Shown here: positions 6,252 through 13,563 of the stretch, one piece after another
Layout: every line of letters begins with the position of its first letter
How positions within the stretch are numbered: position 1 is the stretch's first letter
Assembly: GCF_002102255.1 (NCBI RefSeq)
Contig: NZ_LQPH01000144.1
Location: 60,286 to 124,285 of the forward strand
Direction of reading: 5' to 3'
DNA: 64,000 nucleotides
From: Mycobacterium nebraskense
GTDB lineage: Bacteria > Actinomycetota > Actinomycetes > Mycobacteriales > Mycobacteriaceae
Translations under genes and position numbers: made by a program
The notes under the pieces: generated by a model
Told to the model about the DNA's origin: nothing
The model's input: the letters and a program-made list of their open reading frames with translations, nothing else
Database searches by the model: none

Positions 6252-8417
6252 TCAGAGCATGCAGGACACGCAGCCCTCGACCTCGGTGCCCTCCAAAGCC
6301 ATCTGCCGCAGCCGGATGTAGTAGAGCGTCTTGATGCCCTTGCGCCAGGCGTAGATCTGCGCCTTGTTCACGTCGCGGGTGGTGGCGGTGTCCTTGAAGA
6401 ACAGCGTCAGCGACAGCCCCTGGTCCACGTGCTGGGTGGCCGCGGCGTACGTGTCGATGACCTTCTCGTAGCCGATCTCATAGGCGTCCTGGAAGTACTC
6501 CAGGTTGTCGTTGGTCATGTAGGGCGCCGGGTAGTAGACGCGGCCGATCTTGCCTTCCTTGCGGATCTCGACCTTGCTGGCGATCGGGTGGATCGAGCTG
6601 GTCGAGTGGTTGATGTAGGAAATCGACCCCGTCGGCGGGACGGCCTGCAGATTCTGGTTGTAGATGCCGTGCGCCTGAACCGATTCCTTGAGCCGCTTCC
6701 AGTCGTCCTGGGTCGGGATCCGAATCTCCGCGTCGGCGAAGAGCTGACGCACCTTCTCGGTCTGCGGCTCCCACACCTGTTCGATGTACTTGTCGAAGAA
6801 CTCCCCCGACTTGTACTTCGACCGCTCGAAACCGCCGAACGCCCTGCCCCGTTCGATGGCGATGCGGTTCGACGCCCGCAGCGCGTGGTAGAGCACGGTG
6901 TAGAAGTAGATGTTGGTGAAGTCGATGCCTTCCTCGGACCCGTAGAAGATGCGCTCGCGGGCGAGGTAGCCGTGCAGGTTCATCTGTCCCAGCCCGATCG
7001 CGTGGGAATCGTTGTTGCCCTGCTCGATTGACGGCACCGACGTGATGTGGGTCTGGTCGCTCACCGCGGTCAGCGCGCGGATGGCCACCTCGATCGTCTG
7101 CGCGAAGTCGGGCGAGTCCATGGCCTTGGCGATGTTCAGCGAGCCCAGGTTGCACGAGATGTCCTTGCCCACTTTGGCATACGACAGGTCATCGTTGAAC
7201 AGCGACGGCGTGGACACCTGCAGGATCTCCGAGCAGAGGTTCGAATGCGTGATCTTGCCCTCGATCGGATTGGCCCGGTTCACCGTGTCCTCGTACATGA
7301 TGTACGGATAGCCGGACTCGAACTGCAGCTCTGCCAGCGTCTGGAAGAACTCCCGCGCCTTGATCTTCGTCTTGCGGATGCGCGCGTCGTCGACCATCTC
7401 GTAGTACTTCTCGGTCACCGAGATATCGGCGAAGGGCAGGCCGTAGACCCGCTCGACGTCATAGGGCGAGAACAGGTACATGTCCTCGTTCTTCTTGGCC
7501 AGCTCGAAGGTGATGTCGGGAATCACCACGCCCAGGCTCAGCGTCTTGATCCGGATCTTCTCGTCGGCGTTCTCACGCTTGGTGTCCAGGAAGCGGTAGA
7601 TGTCGGGGTGATGCGCGTGCAGATACACCGCGCCGGCGCCCTGGCGCGCGCCCAGCTGGTTGGCGTAGGAGAACGAGTCCTCGAGCAGCTTCATGATCGG
7701 GATGACACCCGAGGACTGGTTCTCGATGTTCTTGATCGGTGCGCCGTGCTCGCGAATGTTGGTGAGCAGCAACGCAACTCCCCCGCCACGCTTGGACAGC
7801 TGCAGGGCGGAATTGATCGATCGCCCGATCGACTCCATGTTGTCCTCGATGCGCAGCAGGAAGCAGCTCACCGGTTCGCCGCGCTGCTTCTTGCCCGAGT
7901 TCAAGAACGTCGGGGTGGCCGGCTGGAAGCGGCCGTCGATGATCTCGTCGACCACCTTTTCGGCCAGGCCGGTGTCGCCGGCGGCCAAGGTCAGCGCCAC
8001 CATGACCACGCGGTCCTCGAAGCGCTCCAGGTAGCGCTTACCGTCGAACGTCTTCAGCGTGTAAGAGGTGTAGTACTTGAACGCGCCGAGAAACGTCGGG
8101 AACCGGAACTTCTTCGCGTAGGCGCGGTCCATCAGCGACTTGACGAAGTTGCGCGAGTACTGGTCGAGAACCTCACGCTCGTAGTAGTTCTCGCGGATCA
8201 GGTAGTCGATCTTCTCGTCCTGATTGTGGAAGAAGACCGTGTTCTGGTTGACGTGCTGCAGGAAGTACTCACGGGCGGCCAGCACGTCCTTGTCGAACTG
8301 AATCTTGCCGTCGGCGTCGTACAGATTCAGCATCGCGTTCAGGGCGTGGTAGTCCGTCTCGCCCGGTAGAGCGTGAGCGCCGGACGTTACAGGCTCTGCA
8401 GTGACGGTTGGTGGCAC
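6252..8417 (-). CDS. nrdE: ribonucleoside-diphosphate reductase alpha subunit, class Ib (NrdE)
   Basis: 721-residue catalytic subunit that reduces NDPs to dNDPs. Visible features are the active-site region Pro-Val-Ser-Cys-Phe-Leu-Leu, the Asn-Leu-Cys-Ser-Glu motif with the radical Cys and Glu, the C-terminal radical-transfer tyrosines, and a redox tail ending Cys-Val-Ser-Cys-Met-Leu that is re-reduced by NrdH. I placed the start at GTG 8417 because GGAAGGA lies about 6 bases before it; a TTG at 8432 falls inside that ribosome site. The N-terminus then matches M. tuberculosis NrdE (Rv3051c). It overlaps nrdI by 31 bp in a nrdH-nrdI-nrdE operon. Confidence 0.95.
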   Translation of the reverse strand: MPPTVTAEPVTSGAHALPGETDYHALNAMLNLYDADGKIQFDKDVLAAREYFLQHVNQNTVFFHNQDEKIDYLIRENYYEREVLDQYSRNFVKSLMDRAYAKKFRFPTFLGAFKYYTSYTLKTFDGKRYLERFEDRVVMVALTLAAGDTGLAEKVVDEIIDGRFQPATPTFLNSGKKQRGEPVSCFLLRIEDNMESIGRSINSALQLSKRGGGVALLLTNIREHGAPIKNIENQSSGVIPIMKLLEDSFSYANQLGARQGAGAVYLHAHHPDIYRFLDTKRENADEKIRIKTLSLGVVIPDITFELAKKNEDMYLFSPYDVERVYGLPFADISVTEKYYEMVDDARIRKTKIKAREFFQTLAELQFESGYPYIMYEDTVNRANPIEGKITHSNLCSEILQVSTPSLFNDDLSYAKVGKDISCNLGSLNIAKAMDSPDFAQTIEVAIRALTAVSDQTHITSVPSIEQGNNDSHAIGLGQMNLHGYLARERIFYGSEEGIDFTNIYFYTVLYHALRASNRIAIERGRAFGGFERSKYKSGEFFDKYIEQVWEPQTEKVRQLFADAEIRIPTQDDWKRLKESVQAHGIYNQNLQAVPPTGSISYINHSTSSIHPIASKVEIRKEGKIGRVYYPAPYMTNDNLEYFQDAYEIGYEKVIDTYAAATQHVDQGLSLTLFFKDTATTRDVNKAQIYAWRKGIKTLYYIRLRQMALEGTEVEGCVSCML

Positions 8418-8839
8418 GTCTGTTCCTTCCAAAAATCAGCCAGGCCCGCGCGGACGGCTTCCACGTCGTCCGGGGTTCCCATCAGTTCGAAGCGGTAAAG
8501 GTAGGGCACGCCGCATTTGCGTGAGATCACGTTGCCCGCGTAGGCGAATTCGGCGCCGAAGTTGTTGTTGCCCGCGGCGATCACGCCGCGGATCAACGAC
8601 CGGTTCTGCTCGTTATTCAAGAATGCGATGACCTGCTTGGGGACATAGCCACCGGCATTGAGATCCGGGGTGGCCCGGCCGCCGCCGTACGTGGGCAGTA
8701 TCAGCACGTACGGCGCGTCGACCTCGATACGGCCGTGCAGCGGTATCCGCGTGGCGGGAACGCCCAGCTTCTCCACGAAGCGGTGGGTGTTCTCCGACAC
8801 GGAGGAGAAATACACCAGGTTGCGCTGCGTGCTGTCCAT
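8387..8839 (-). CDS. nrdI: class Ib RNR flavodoxin NrdI
   Basis: 150 residues with a flavodoxin-like fold: a Val-Tyr-Phe-Ser-Ser-Val-Ser-Glu-Asn-Thr phosphate-binding loop near the N-terminus, a Pro-Thr-Tyr-Gly-Gly-Gly FMN loop (about residues 49-54) and a Gly-Asn-Asn-Asn-Phe-Gly segment. NrdI supplies the oxidant used to assemble the manganese-tyrosyl cofactor of NrdF. An AAGGAGG ribosome site precedes the ATG at 8839. It lies between nrdH (33-bp gap) and nrdE (31-bp overlap). Confidence 0.93.
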   Translation of the reverse strand: MDSTQRNLVYFSSVSENTHRFVEKLGVPATRIPLHGRIEVDAPYVLILPTYGGGRATPDLNAGGYVPKQVIAFLNNEQNRSLIRGVIAAGNNNFGAEFAYAGNVISRKCGVPYLYRFELMGTPDDVEAVRAGLADFWKEQTCHQPSLQSL

Positions 8840-8872
8840 GGCACCGCAACCTCCTTCTTACCTAACGTCCGT

Positions 8873-9112
8873 CTAAGCGCTGAGCGCCGATTCCGCGAGC
8901 CCCTTGATGCGGTCCGGCCGGAACCCGGACCAGTGGTCGTTTCCCGCCACCACCACGGGGGCCTGCAAGTAACCCAGTGCCATCACGTAGTCACGCGCCT
9001 CGTTGTCCAGCGTGATGTCGACCTTCTCGTAGCCGATGCCCTGTTTGTCCAGGGCCTTGAACGTGGCGCTGCACTGCACGCATGCCGGCTTGGTGTACAC
9101 GGTGATGCTCAT
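8873..9112 (-). CDS. nrdH: glutaredoxin-like NrdH redoxin
   Basis: 79-residue thioredoxin-fold protein with the redox motif Cys-Val-Gln-Cys at residues 11-14, the cis-Pro segment Gln-Ala-Pro-Val-Val and the Trp-Ser-Gly-Phe-Arg-Pro-Asp motif typical of NrdH. It passes electrons from thioredoxin reductase to NrdE. The start at 9112 is fixed by an AAAGGAG site; upstream in-frame codons are leader. It is first gene of nrdHIE, with a long leader of about 200 bases back to the NrdR-box promoter. Confidence 0.95.
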   Translation of the reverse strand: MSITVYTKPACVQCSATFKALDKQGIGYEKVDITLDNEARDYVMALGYLQAPVVVAGNDHWSGFRPDRIKGLAESALSA

Positions 9113-9326
9113 AGAAGCCGCTCCTTTGCGGAAGGTGGGACTTGTAACGGACTGGCAACTACTCGGGTACTGCAACAAACGCTGTCTTCGCTGTGTTTCA
9201 GCGGACCGTCAAGCCCCCACATTCCCGTCTTGCGGCCGTCGGGGTCGAATGACCTGGTGAGCCGATTTCGGGTGGTGAACCAGGCCCCGGGCGGCCTGGT
9301 GAACCTGGGATCTGCCGGTGCTCGAA
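9113..9326 (-). other. long untranslated leader of nrdHIE
   Basis: About 200 bases between the predicted -10 in the gene-proximal NrdR box and the nrdH start. I find no convincing ORF and no known riboswitch core by eye, apart from the nrdH ribosome site at the end. It is GC-rich and could fold, but I cannot assign a function. A second promoter nearer nrdH is possible. Confidence 0.4.
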
Positions 9327-9374
9327 ACACTACACCTAGTGGCTGACAAGATATCGAGATACAAGATGTTCGGA
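9327..9374 (-). promoter_or_regulatory. paired NrdR-type boxes and -10 of nrdHIE
   Basis: Box one is ACACTACACCTAGTGG (9327-9342) and box two is ATACAAGATGTTCGGA (9359-9374), centres 32 bp apart as at nrdF2. They match about 12 and 10 of 16 NrdR consensus positions by eye. On the minus strand the gene-proximal box holds GTAGTGTTT, identical to the nrdF2 promoter, giving a TAGTGT -10 (9332-9327). Both RNR transcription units therefore share a core promoter and operator design. Confidence 0.72.
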
Positions 9375-9540
9375 ATAACATTTCTGAAATTCCCTGGTCG
9401 CGAGGCCTCTGCGCGACACGCGCTCGGCGTGTCGCAGGTCACATTCTTCGTCGAAGCCGCCATGCGAATCGTTGTATCACCGGCCACCGACAAGTCCCGG
9501 TGGGGCCGCCGCGTTCCACCCGCCCGGTCCGCCGCCAGCA

Positions 9541-9566
9541 AAGCCGCCAGCCGGGGCTGGCGGCTT
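9541..9566 (-). terminator. hairpin downstream of the FMN reductase gene
   Basis: Perfect 12-bp stem AAGCCGCCAGCC / GGCTGGCGGCTT with a 2-base GG loop centre, about 62 bases beyond the stop codon of the leftward FMN reductase gene. It would end that transcript before the nrdHIE promoter. There is no U-tract. Confidence 0.6.
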
Positions 9567-9628
9567 CTGCTATTCGGTTACGACAAGCTCGCTGGTCGCC
9601 CCGCGACCGGCTTGTTGACTTCTGCCAA

Positions 9629-10183
9629 TTAGCCGACTTCGGCGACCAACTTCCCGACCGCATCGCGCACATTCCCCGAGAGCTCGGCGTGCTCCGCGGG
9701 CGCCTTGCCCTCCAGGGTTTTGAACGGCACCGAGAGCTTGATCGACTCGACCACCCGGGCGCCGGCAATCCCGAACGACTTACGGGTTTCGTCGTGCGCC
9801 CATACCCCGCCGTACTGGCCGAAGGACCCCCCGATGACGGCCAGCGGCTTGCCTTTCAGCGCGCCGTTGCCGAACGGGCGCGACAGCCAGTCGATCGCGT
9901 TCTTGATGACGGCCGGGATGCTGCCGTTGTATTCCGGGGTCACCACCAGCGCGGCGTCCGCGTCGGCCGCCGCGGCGCGCAGCGCGGCCACCGGCGCCAG
10001 CGGCGGGCCGTCGGCGCCCATCGCGTCGTCGATCTCCTCGTTGTAGAACGGCAACTCATTGAGCCCTTCGAAGATCGTGACGGTGACATCGTCTGGCGCG
10101 ACTTCCGCCGCCAGCTCGGCGATCTGTCGGTTCACTGACGCCGCCCGCAGGCTCCCCACGAACGCCAAGATTTTGATTGCCAC
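9629..10183 (-). CDS. NADPH-dependent FMN reductase family protein (Rv3054c-like)
   Basis: 184 residues, flavodoxin-like fold. N-terminal strand and phosphate loop Phe-Val-Gly-Ser-Leu-Arg-Ala-Ala-Ser-Val-Asn (about residues 8-18); Thr-Pro-Glu-Tyr-Asn-Gly-Ser-Ile-Pro (about 81-89), the hallmark flavin loop of NADPH:FMN reductases and quinone reductases; and Ile-Gly-Gly-Ser-Phe-Gly-Gln-Tyr-Gly-Gly. It is cytoplasmic and transfers hydride from NADPH to flavin, quinone or azo compounds. It keeps the position of Rv3054c and diverges from the TetR gene across a 91-bp gap. The exact substrate cannot be read from sequence. Confidence 0.88.
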   Translation of the reverse strand: MAIKILAFVGSLRAASVNRQIAELAAEVAPDDVTVTIFEGLNELPFYNEEIDDAMGADGPPLAPVAALRAAAADADAALVVTPEYNGSIPAVIKNAIDWLSRPFGNGALKGKPLAVIGGSFGQYGGVWAHDETRKSFGIAGARVVESIKLSVPFKTLEGKAPAEHAELSGNVRDAVGKLVAEVG

Positions 10184-10231
10184 TGCTGGAGTTCCCTTCG
10201 GTTGTTGGTCTACGTCCTCGCATGCCCCAAC

Positions 10232-10268
10232 CGGACCGCAGTCCGATTTATTCCGACGGCGCTAAGGT
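10232..10268 (+). promoter_or_regulatory. candidate operator and leaderless promoter of the TetR-dinB2 operon
   Basis: Inverted repeat CGGAC-CGCA-GTCCG at 10232-10245, followed by a TANNNT -10 (TAAGGT, 10263-10268) six bases before the TetR ATG at 10275. The spacing predicts a leaderless mRNA, although AAGG within it could also serve as a weak ribosome site. The repeat lies between two divergent genes and may be the TetR autoregulatory site. Confidence 0.45.
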
Positions 10269-10274
10269 GCAGTA

Positions 10275-10883
10275 ATGAGCGAGCGGTTGGACCAGTTGCC
10301 CGTGTGCGCTCCGCAGGTGATCCACCAAGAGCGGGGCGACGCGGCGCGCAACCGGGCGCTCTTGCTCCAGGCTGCCCGAAATCTGATCGCCGAGCGCGGC
10401 GCCGACGCCGTCACCATGGACGACGTCGCGGCTGCCGCCGGTGTCGGCAAAGGTACGTTGTTTCGCCGCTTCGGCAGCCGCGCCGGCTTGATGATGGTGC
10501 TGCTCGACGAGGACGAGCGAACCAGCCAGCAGGCTTTCCTATTCGGACCGCCCCCACTGGGACCTGACGCTCCCCCGATGGACCGGCTGGCGGCATTCGG
10601 CCGGGAACGGATCTGCTTCGTCCATGCCCATCGCGAACTGCTGTCGGAAGCCCACCGCGATCCGCAGACTCGCTACAGCGCGCCCGTCTTGGTACACCAC
10701 ACCCACGTCCGGGTGTTACTCCAGGCGGCGCACACCACCGGCGACCTCGACGTTCAGACCGATGCCCTACTGGCTCTGCTCAATGTGAACTATGTCGAGC
10801 ATCAGCTCAACGATCGCGGCCATACCCTCCAAACATTGGGTGATGCCTGGGAAAGCTTGGCGCGCAAGCTCTGTGGCCGGTGA
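10275..10883 (+). CDS. TetR-family transcriptional regulator (Rv3055-like)
   Basis: 202 residues with an N-terminal helix-turn-helix: Ala-Ala-Arg-Asn-Leu-Ile-Ala-Glu-Arg-Gly-Ala, Thr-Met-Asp-Asp-Val-Ala-Ala-Ala-Ala-Gly-Val-Gly-Lys-Gly-Thr-Leu, then Phe-Arg-Arg-Phe-Gly-Ser-Arg-Ala-Gly-Leu. The ligand domain carries a C-terminal TetR_C-like helix set. Its TGA overlaps the ATG of dinB2 (TGATG), so the polymerase is translationally coupled to this regulator, as in M. tuberculosis Rv3055-Rv3056. It may also control the divergent FMN reductase. The inducer is unknown. Confidence 0.88.
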   Translation: MSERLDQLPVCAPQVIHQERGDAARNRALLLQAARNLIAERGADAVTMDDVAAAAGVGKGTLFRRFGSRAGLMMVLLDEDERTSQQAFLFGPPPLGPDAPPMDRLAAFGRERICFVHAHRELLSEAHRDPQTRYSAPVLVHHTHVRVLLQAAHTTGDLDVQTDALLALLNVNYVEHQLNDRGHTLQTLGDAWESLARKLCGR

Positions 10884-11926
10884 TGAGTTCCGCCTGGGTC
10901 CTGCATGTCGACCTCGACCAGTTTCTGGCGTCGGTGGAACTGCGGCGCCACCCCGAACTGGCCGGGCTGCCGGTCATCGTCGGCGGCAGCGGCGATCCAT
11001 CCGAGGCGCGCAAGGTCGTCACCTGCGCCTCCTATGAGGCCCGCGAGTTCGGTGTGCACGCGGGGATGCCGTTGCGGACCGCCGCTCGCCGCTGCCCCGA
11101 CGCCACGTTCTTACCGTCGGATCCAGCCGCCTATGACGCGGCGTCCGAACAGGTGATGGGGTTGTTGCGCGATTTGGGACACCCGGTCGAAGTTTGGGGC
11201 TGGGACGAGGCGTATGTCGGGCTGAAAGGCGACGCGGCGGCCGATCCGAACGAAGTGGCCGAAGAGATCCGGACGGTCATCTCGTCGGAAACCGGGCTGT
11301 CCTGCTCGGTCGGAGTCAGCGACAACAAACAGCGCGCCAAGATCGCGACCGGCTTCGCCAAGCCGGCCGGCGTCTTCGTCCTTACCGACGCGAACTGGAT
11401 GAATGTGATGGCCGACCGCCCCGTCGACGCGCTGTGGGGCGTCGGCCCCAAGACGGCGAAAAAGCTTGCCACGCTGGGGATAACGACGGTGTGGGAACTC
11501 GCGCACAGCGACGCCGAGCTGCTGACGTCCACCTTCGGCCCGCGCACGGGTCTGTGGCTGCTGCTGCTGGCCAAGGGCGGCGGCGACACGGAAGTCAGTG
11601 CCGAGCCATGGGTTCCGCGCTCCCGCAGCCACGTCGTGACGTTTCCGCGTGATCTCACCGACCGCGCCGAAATGGATTCGGCGGTAACGGAATTGGCCCG
11701 CCGAGCACTCGAGGATGTCGTGGAAGGGGGGCGGATCGTGACCCGGGTCGCGGTTACCGTGCGAACCACGACGTTCTACACCCGCACCAAAATCCGCAAG
11801 CTGGCCGCCCCCACCACCGATCGCGACACCATCGTCGCTGCGGCGCTGCGCGTCCTGGATCTATTCGAGCTCGACCGCCCGGTCCGGTTGCTCGGAGTGC
11901 GTCTCGAATTGGTGATGCCGCGGTAG
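10883..11926 (+). CDS. dinB2: Y-family DNA polymerase IV homologue DinB2
   Basis: 347-residue translesion polymerase. Catalytic acids are Asp10 and Asp12 in Val-Asp-Leu-Asp-Gln-Phe-Leu and Asp108-Glu109 in Gly-Trp-Asp-Glu-Ala-Tyr. A helix-hairpin-helix (Leu-Trp-Gly-Val-Gly-Pro-Lys-Thr-Ala-Lys-Lys-Leu) and a little-finger domain (about residues 240-347) follow. The position that is Tyr or Phe in most Y-family enzymes, the steric gate excluding ribonucleotides, is Leu15 here, as reported for M. smegmatis DinB2. No C-terminal beta-clamp motif is obvious. It overlaps the TetR stop codon at its start and the convergent SDR gene by 66 bp at its end. Also called dinP in M. tuberculosis (Rv3056). Confidence 0.92.
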   Translation: MSSAWVLHVDLDQFLASVELRRHPELAGLPVIVGGSGDPSEARKVVTCASYEAREFGVHAGMPLRTAARRCPDATFLPSDPAAYDAASEQVMGLLRDLGHPVEVWGWDEAYVGLKGDAAADPNEVAEEIRTVISSETGLSCSVGVSDNKQRAKIATGFAKPAGVFVLTDANWMNVMADRPVDALWGVGPKTAKKLATLGITTVWELAHSDAELLTSTFGPRTGLWLLLLAKGGGDTEVSAEPWVPRSRSHVVTFPRDLTDRAEMDSAVTELARRALEDVVEGGRIVTRVAVTVRTTTFYTRTKIRKLAAPTTDRDTIVAAALRVLDLFELDRPVRLLGVRLELVMPR

Positions 11927-12784
11927 TGGAGCCGGGCCGGGCCGAAGTGCCCGCGTGAAGAACACGTTCACCTGGCGCATCGCCAGGCTATAGGGCCACC
12001 ACGCCAGCCGCTTGAACGCGTAGAGCGCCCGAATGTCCTGCGACGTATAGATCAGGTATCTATTTTTCGCCACTCCGGCCAGCATCTTTTCGGCCGCTGC
12101 TTCCGGCGACACGGCATGATCACCGAATCGTTCGACCCAGCGGCTCACCGTGGGGTCGTCACGGTCGACGCCGGCGATCTCGACCGTCTTGACCAGCGGC
12201 GTCTTCACCGCGCCCGGCACCACGACCGACACCCCGATGCGGTGCCGGGCCAGGTCGAAGCGCAGCACCTCAGACAGTCCGCGCAATCCGTATTTGCTGG
12301 CGCTGTACGCCGCATGCCATGGCAGCCCGACCAGCCCGGCCGCCGACGACACGTTGACCAAATGCCCACCGTTGCGGGCCGCAACCATCGGCGGGACGAA
12401 CGTCTCGATGACGTGGATCGGACCCATCAGGTTGATTGCGATCACCTTGCTCCACTGCTCGTGCGTCAACCGGTCGACGGTGCCCCAGGCCGACACTCCA
12501 GCGATGTTGAGCACGACGTCCATGCTCGGGTGGTCGCGATGGATGTCGGCGGCGAACGCGGCCACCTCGTCGTAGTTGGCGATGTCGAGGGCCCGATGTT
12601 CGGGCACCTGTGCCCCCAGCGCGCGGGCGTCGGCCACGGTGAGCTCGAGGCCGCCCCGGTCACGGTCGGTTAGATAGAGCTCGGCGCCCTGTGCGGCCAA
12701 CCGCAACGCGGTGGCGCGACCGATGCCGCTGGCCGCCCCGGTGACCAGACACCGTTTGCCCGCGAAATATCCCTGCTGCCCCAT
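11861..12784 (-). CDS. short-chain dehydrogenase/reductase (Rv3057c-like)
   Basis: 307 residues, classical SDR: cofactor loop Thr-Gly-Ala-Ala-Ser-Gly-Ile-Gly (about residues 15-22), Asn-Ile-Ala-Gly (an NAG variant), catalytic Ser in Val-Asn-Val-Ser-Ser-Ala and Tyr-Ser-Ala-Ser-Lys. A C-terminal extension of about 60 residues with an amphipathic Trp-rich stretch may contact membrane or substrate. It is the second gene after the TetR gene at 12812 (27-bp gap), so it probably shares control by the twin palindromes before cyp136. Its 3' end overlaps dinB2 by 66 bp. Substrate unknown; a CYP136-linked hydroxysteroid or fatty alcohol is an inference from context. Confidence 0.88.
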   Translation of the reverse strand: MGQQGYFAGKRCLVTGAASGIGRATALRLAAQGAELYLTDRDRGGLELTVADARALGAQVPEHRALDIANYDEVAAFAADIHRDHPSMDVVLNIAGVSAWGTVDRLTHEQWSKVIAINLMGPIHVIETFVPPMVAARNGGHLVNVSSAAGLVGLPWHAAYSASKYGLRGLSEVLRFDLARHRIGVSVVVPGAVKTPLVKTVEIAGVDRDDPTVSRWVERFGDHAVSPEAAAEKMLAGVAKNRYLIYTSQDIRALYAFKRLAWWPYSLAMRQVNVFFTRALRPGPAPLPRHHQFETHSEQPDRAVELE

Positions 12785-12811
12785 TGCCGTGACGATACCG
12801 GCGGTAACGCC

Positions 12812-13447
12812 CTACGGACGCCCGCCCCACAGCGCGTGGAGCCACAACCGCTCGAGCACGCGCACGCGCCGGTCGCGATCACTGTCGCGGCCGGCCAGGA
12901 TGGGATCGCCGGTCAGCATCAACGCGGTGGTCCCGGCCAGGGTGCGGATCAGTGTCGGCAGGTCGTCGCTGATGGGACTGGCGGTCCCGGCCTCCATCTC
13001 GGCCTCGACGATGGAGACGATCTGACCCAGCACCACCTCGAATTGTTGATCCATGAGGTTTCGGATCTCGACGTCGGTGTTGCGGGCCTCGTTGCAGGCG
13101 GTCATCACCGGGTCGTTGTGCGCGTAGACGGCCGCCGCGCTGCCGACCATGCGTTCGGCGAACTGTTCCGGCGACTCGCCCGGCTGGCGCGGTGCGAAAT
13201 CCTGGGTGAGCTCTTCGAGTTCCGCCGCGGCCTCGGCCATCAGCTGGGCGAGCACGGCGTACTTGGAGTCGAAGTAGAAGTAGAAGCCGGACCGGGCCAC
13301 GCCAGCCCGAAGGCTGATGGTGCTGACCGACAGCTCCGCGAATGGCTTCTCCTGCAGCAGTTCCCGCACCGCCTGCAGGATGGCCTGGCGCTGTTTGTCG
13401 CCGCGCCGCTGCCCGCCCTGTTCCGGAGTGGCGGGGTGGCTGCTCAT
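12812..13447 (-). CDS. TetR-family transcriptional regulator (Rv3058c-like)
   Basis: 211 residues from the ATG at 13447; a GTG at 13465 would add six. Helix-turn-helix: Ile-Leu-Gln-Ala-Val-Arg-Glu-Leu-Leu, Leu-Ser-Val-Ser-Thr-Ile-Ser-Leu-Arg-Ala-Gly-Val-Ala-Arg-Ser-Gly-Phe-Tyr-Phe-Tyr-Phe. The Phe-Tyr-Phe-Tyr-Phe-Asp-Ser-Lys helix resembles EthR-type repressors. It diverges from cyp136 across a region with two related palindromes and lies upstream of the SDR gene, with which it forms an operon. It probably represses both directions. Confidence 0.88.
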   Translation of the reverse strand: MSSHPATPEQGGQRRGDKQRQAILQAVRELLQEKPFAELSVSTISLRAGVARSGFYFYFDSKYAVLAQLMAEAAAELEELTQDFAPRQPGESPEQFAERMVGSAAAVYAHNDPVMTACNEARNTDVEIRNLMDQQFEVVLGQIVSIVEAEMEAGTASPISDDLPTLIRTLAGTTALMLTGDPILAGRDSDRDRRVRVLERLWLHALWGGRP

Positions 13448-13479
13448 TCCCTGACCTTGCACCACGCCGGGAAAAAAGC

Positions 13480-13535
13480 AAACTTGACAGCCGTCAAGTT
13501 TTTTCCGAAGGTTATAAGACAGTGACGGCTGTCAC
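13480..13535. promoter_or_regulatory. twin palindromic operators between TetR and cyp136
   Basis: Site one is AAACTTGAC-AGCC-GTCAAGTTT (13480-13501), with perfect 9-bp arms. Site two is GTGAC-GGCT-GTCAC (13522-13535). Both contain the core TGACAGCCGTCA, in opposite orientation, centres 38 bp apart. Site one embeds a TTGACA for the rightward promoter and a mirrored TTGACG for the leftward one. Site two lies just past a TATAAG -10 (13513-13518). The neighbouring TetR is the natural ligand, so this looks like a double operator controlling divergent genes. Confidence 0.7.
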
Positions 13536-13563
13536 CTCGGAGGGCACGCAAAGGAGCGCGTTT

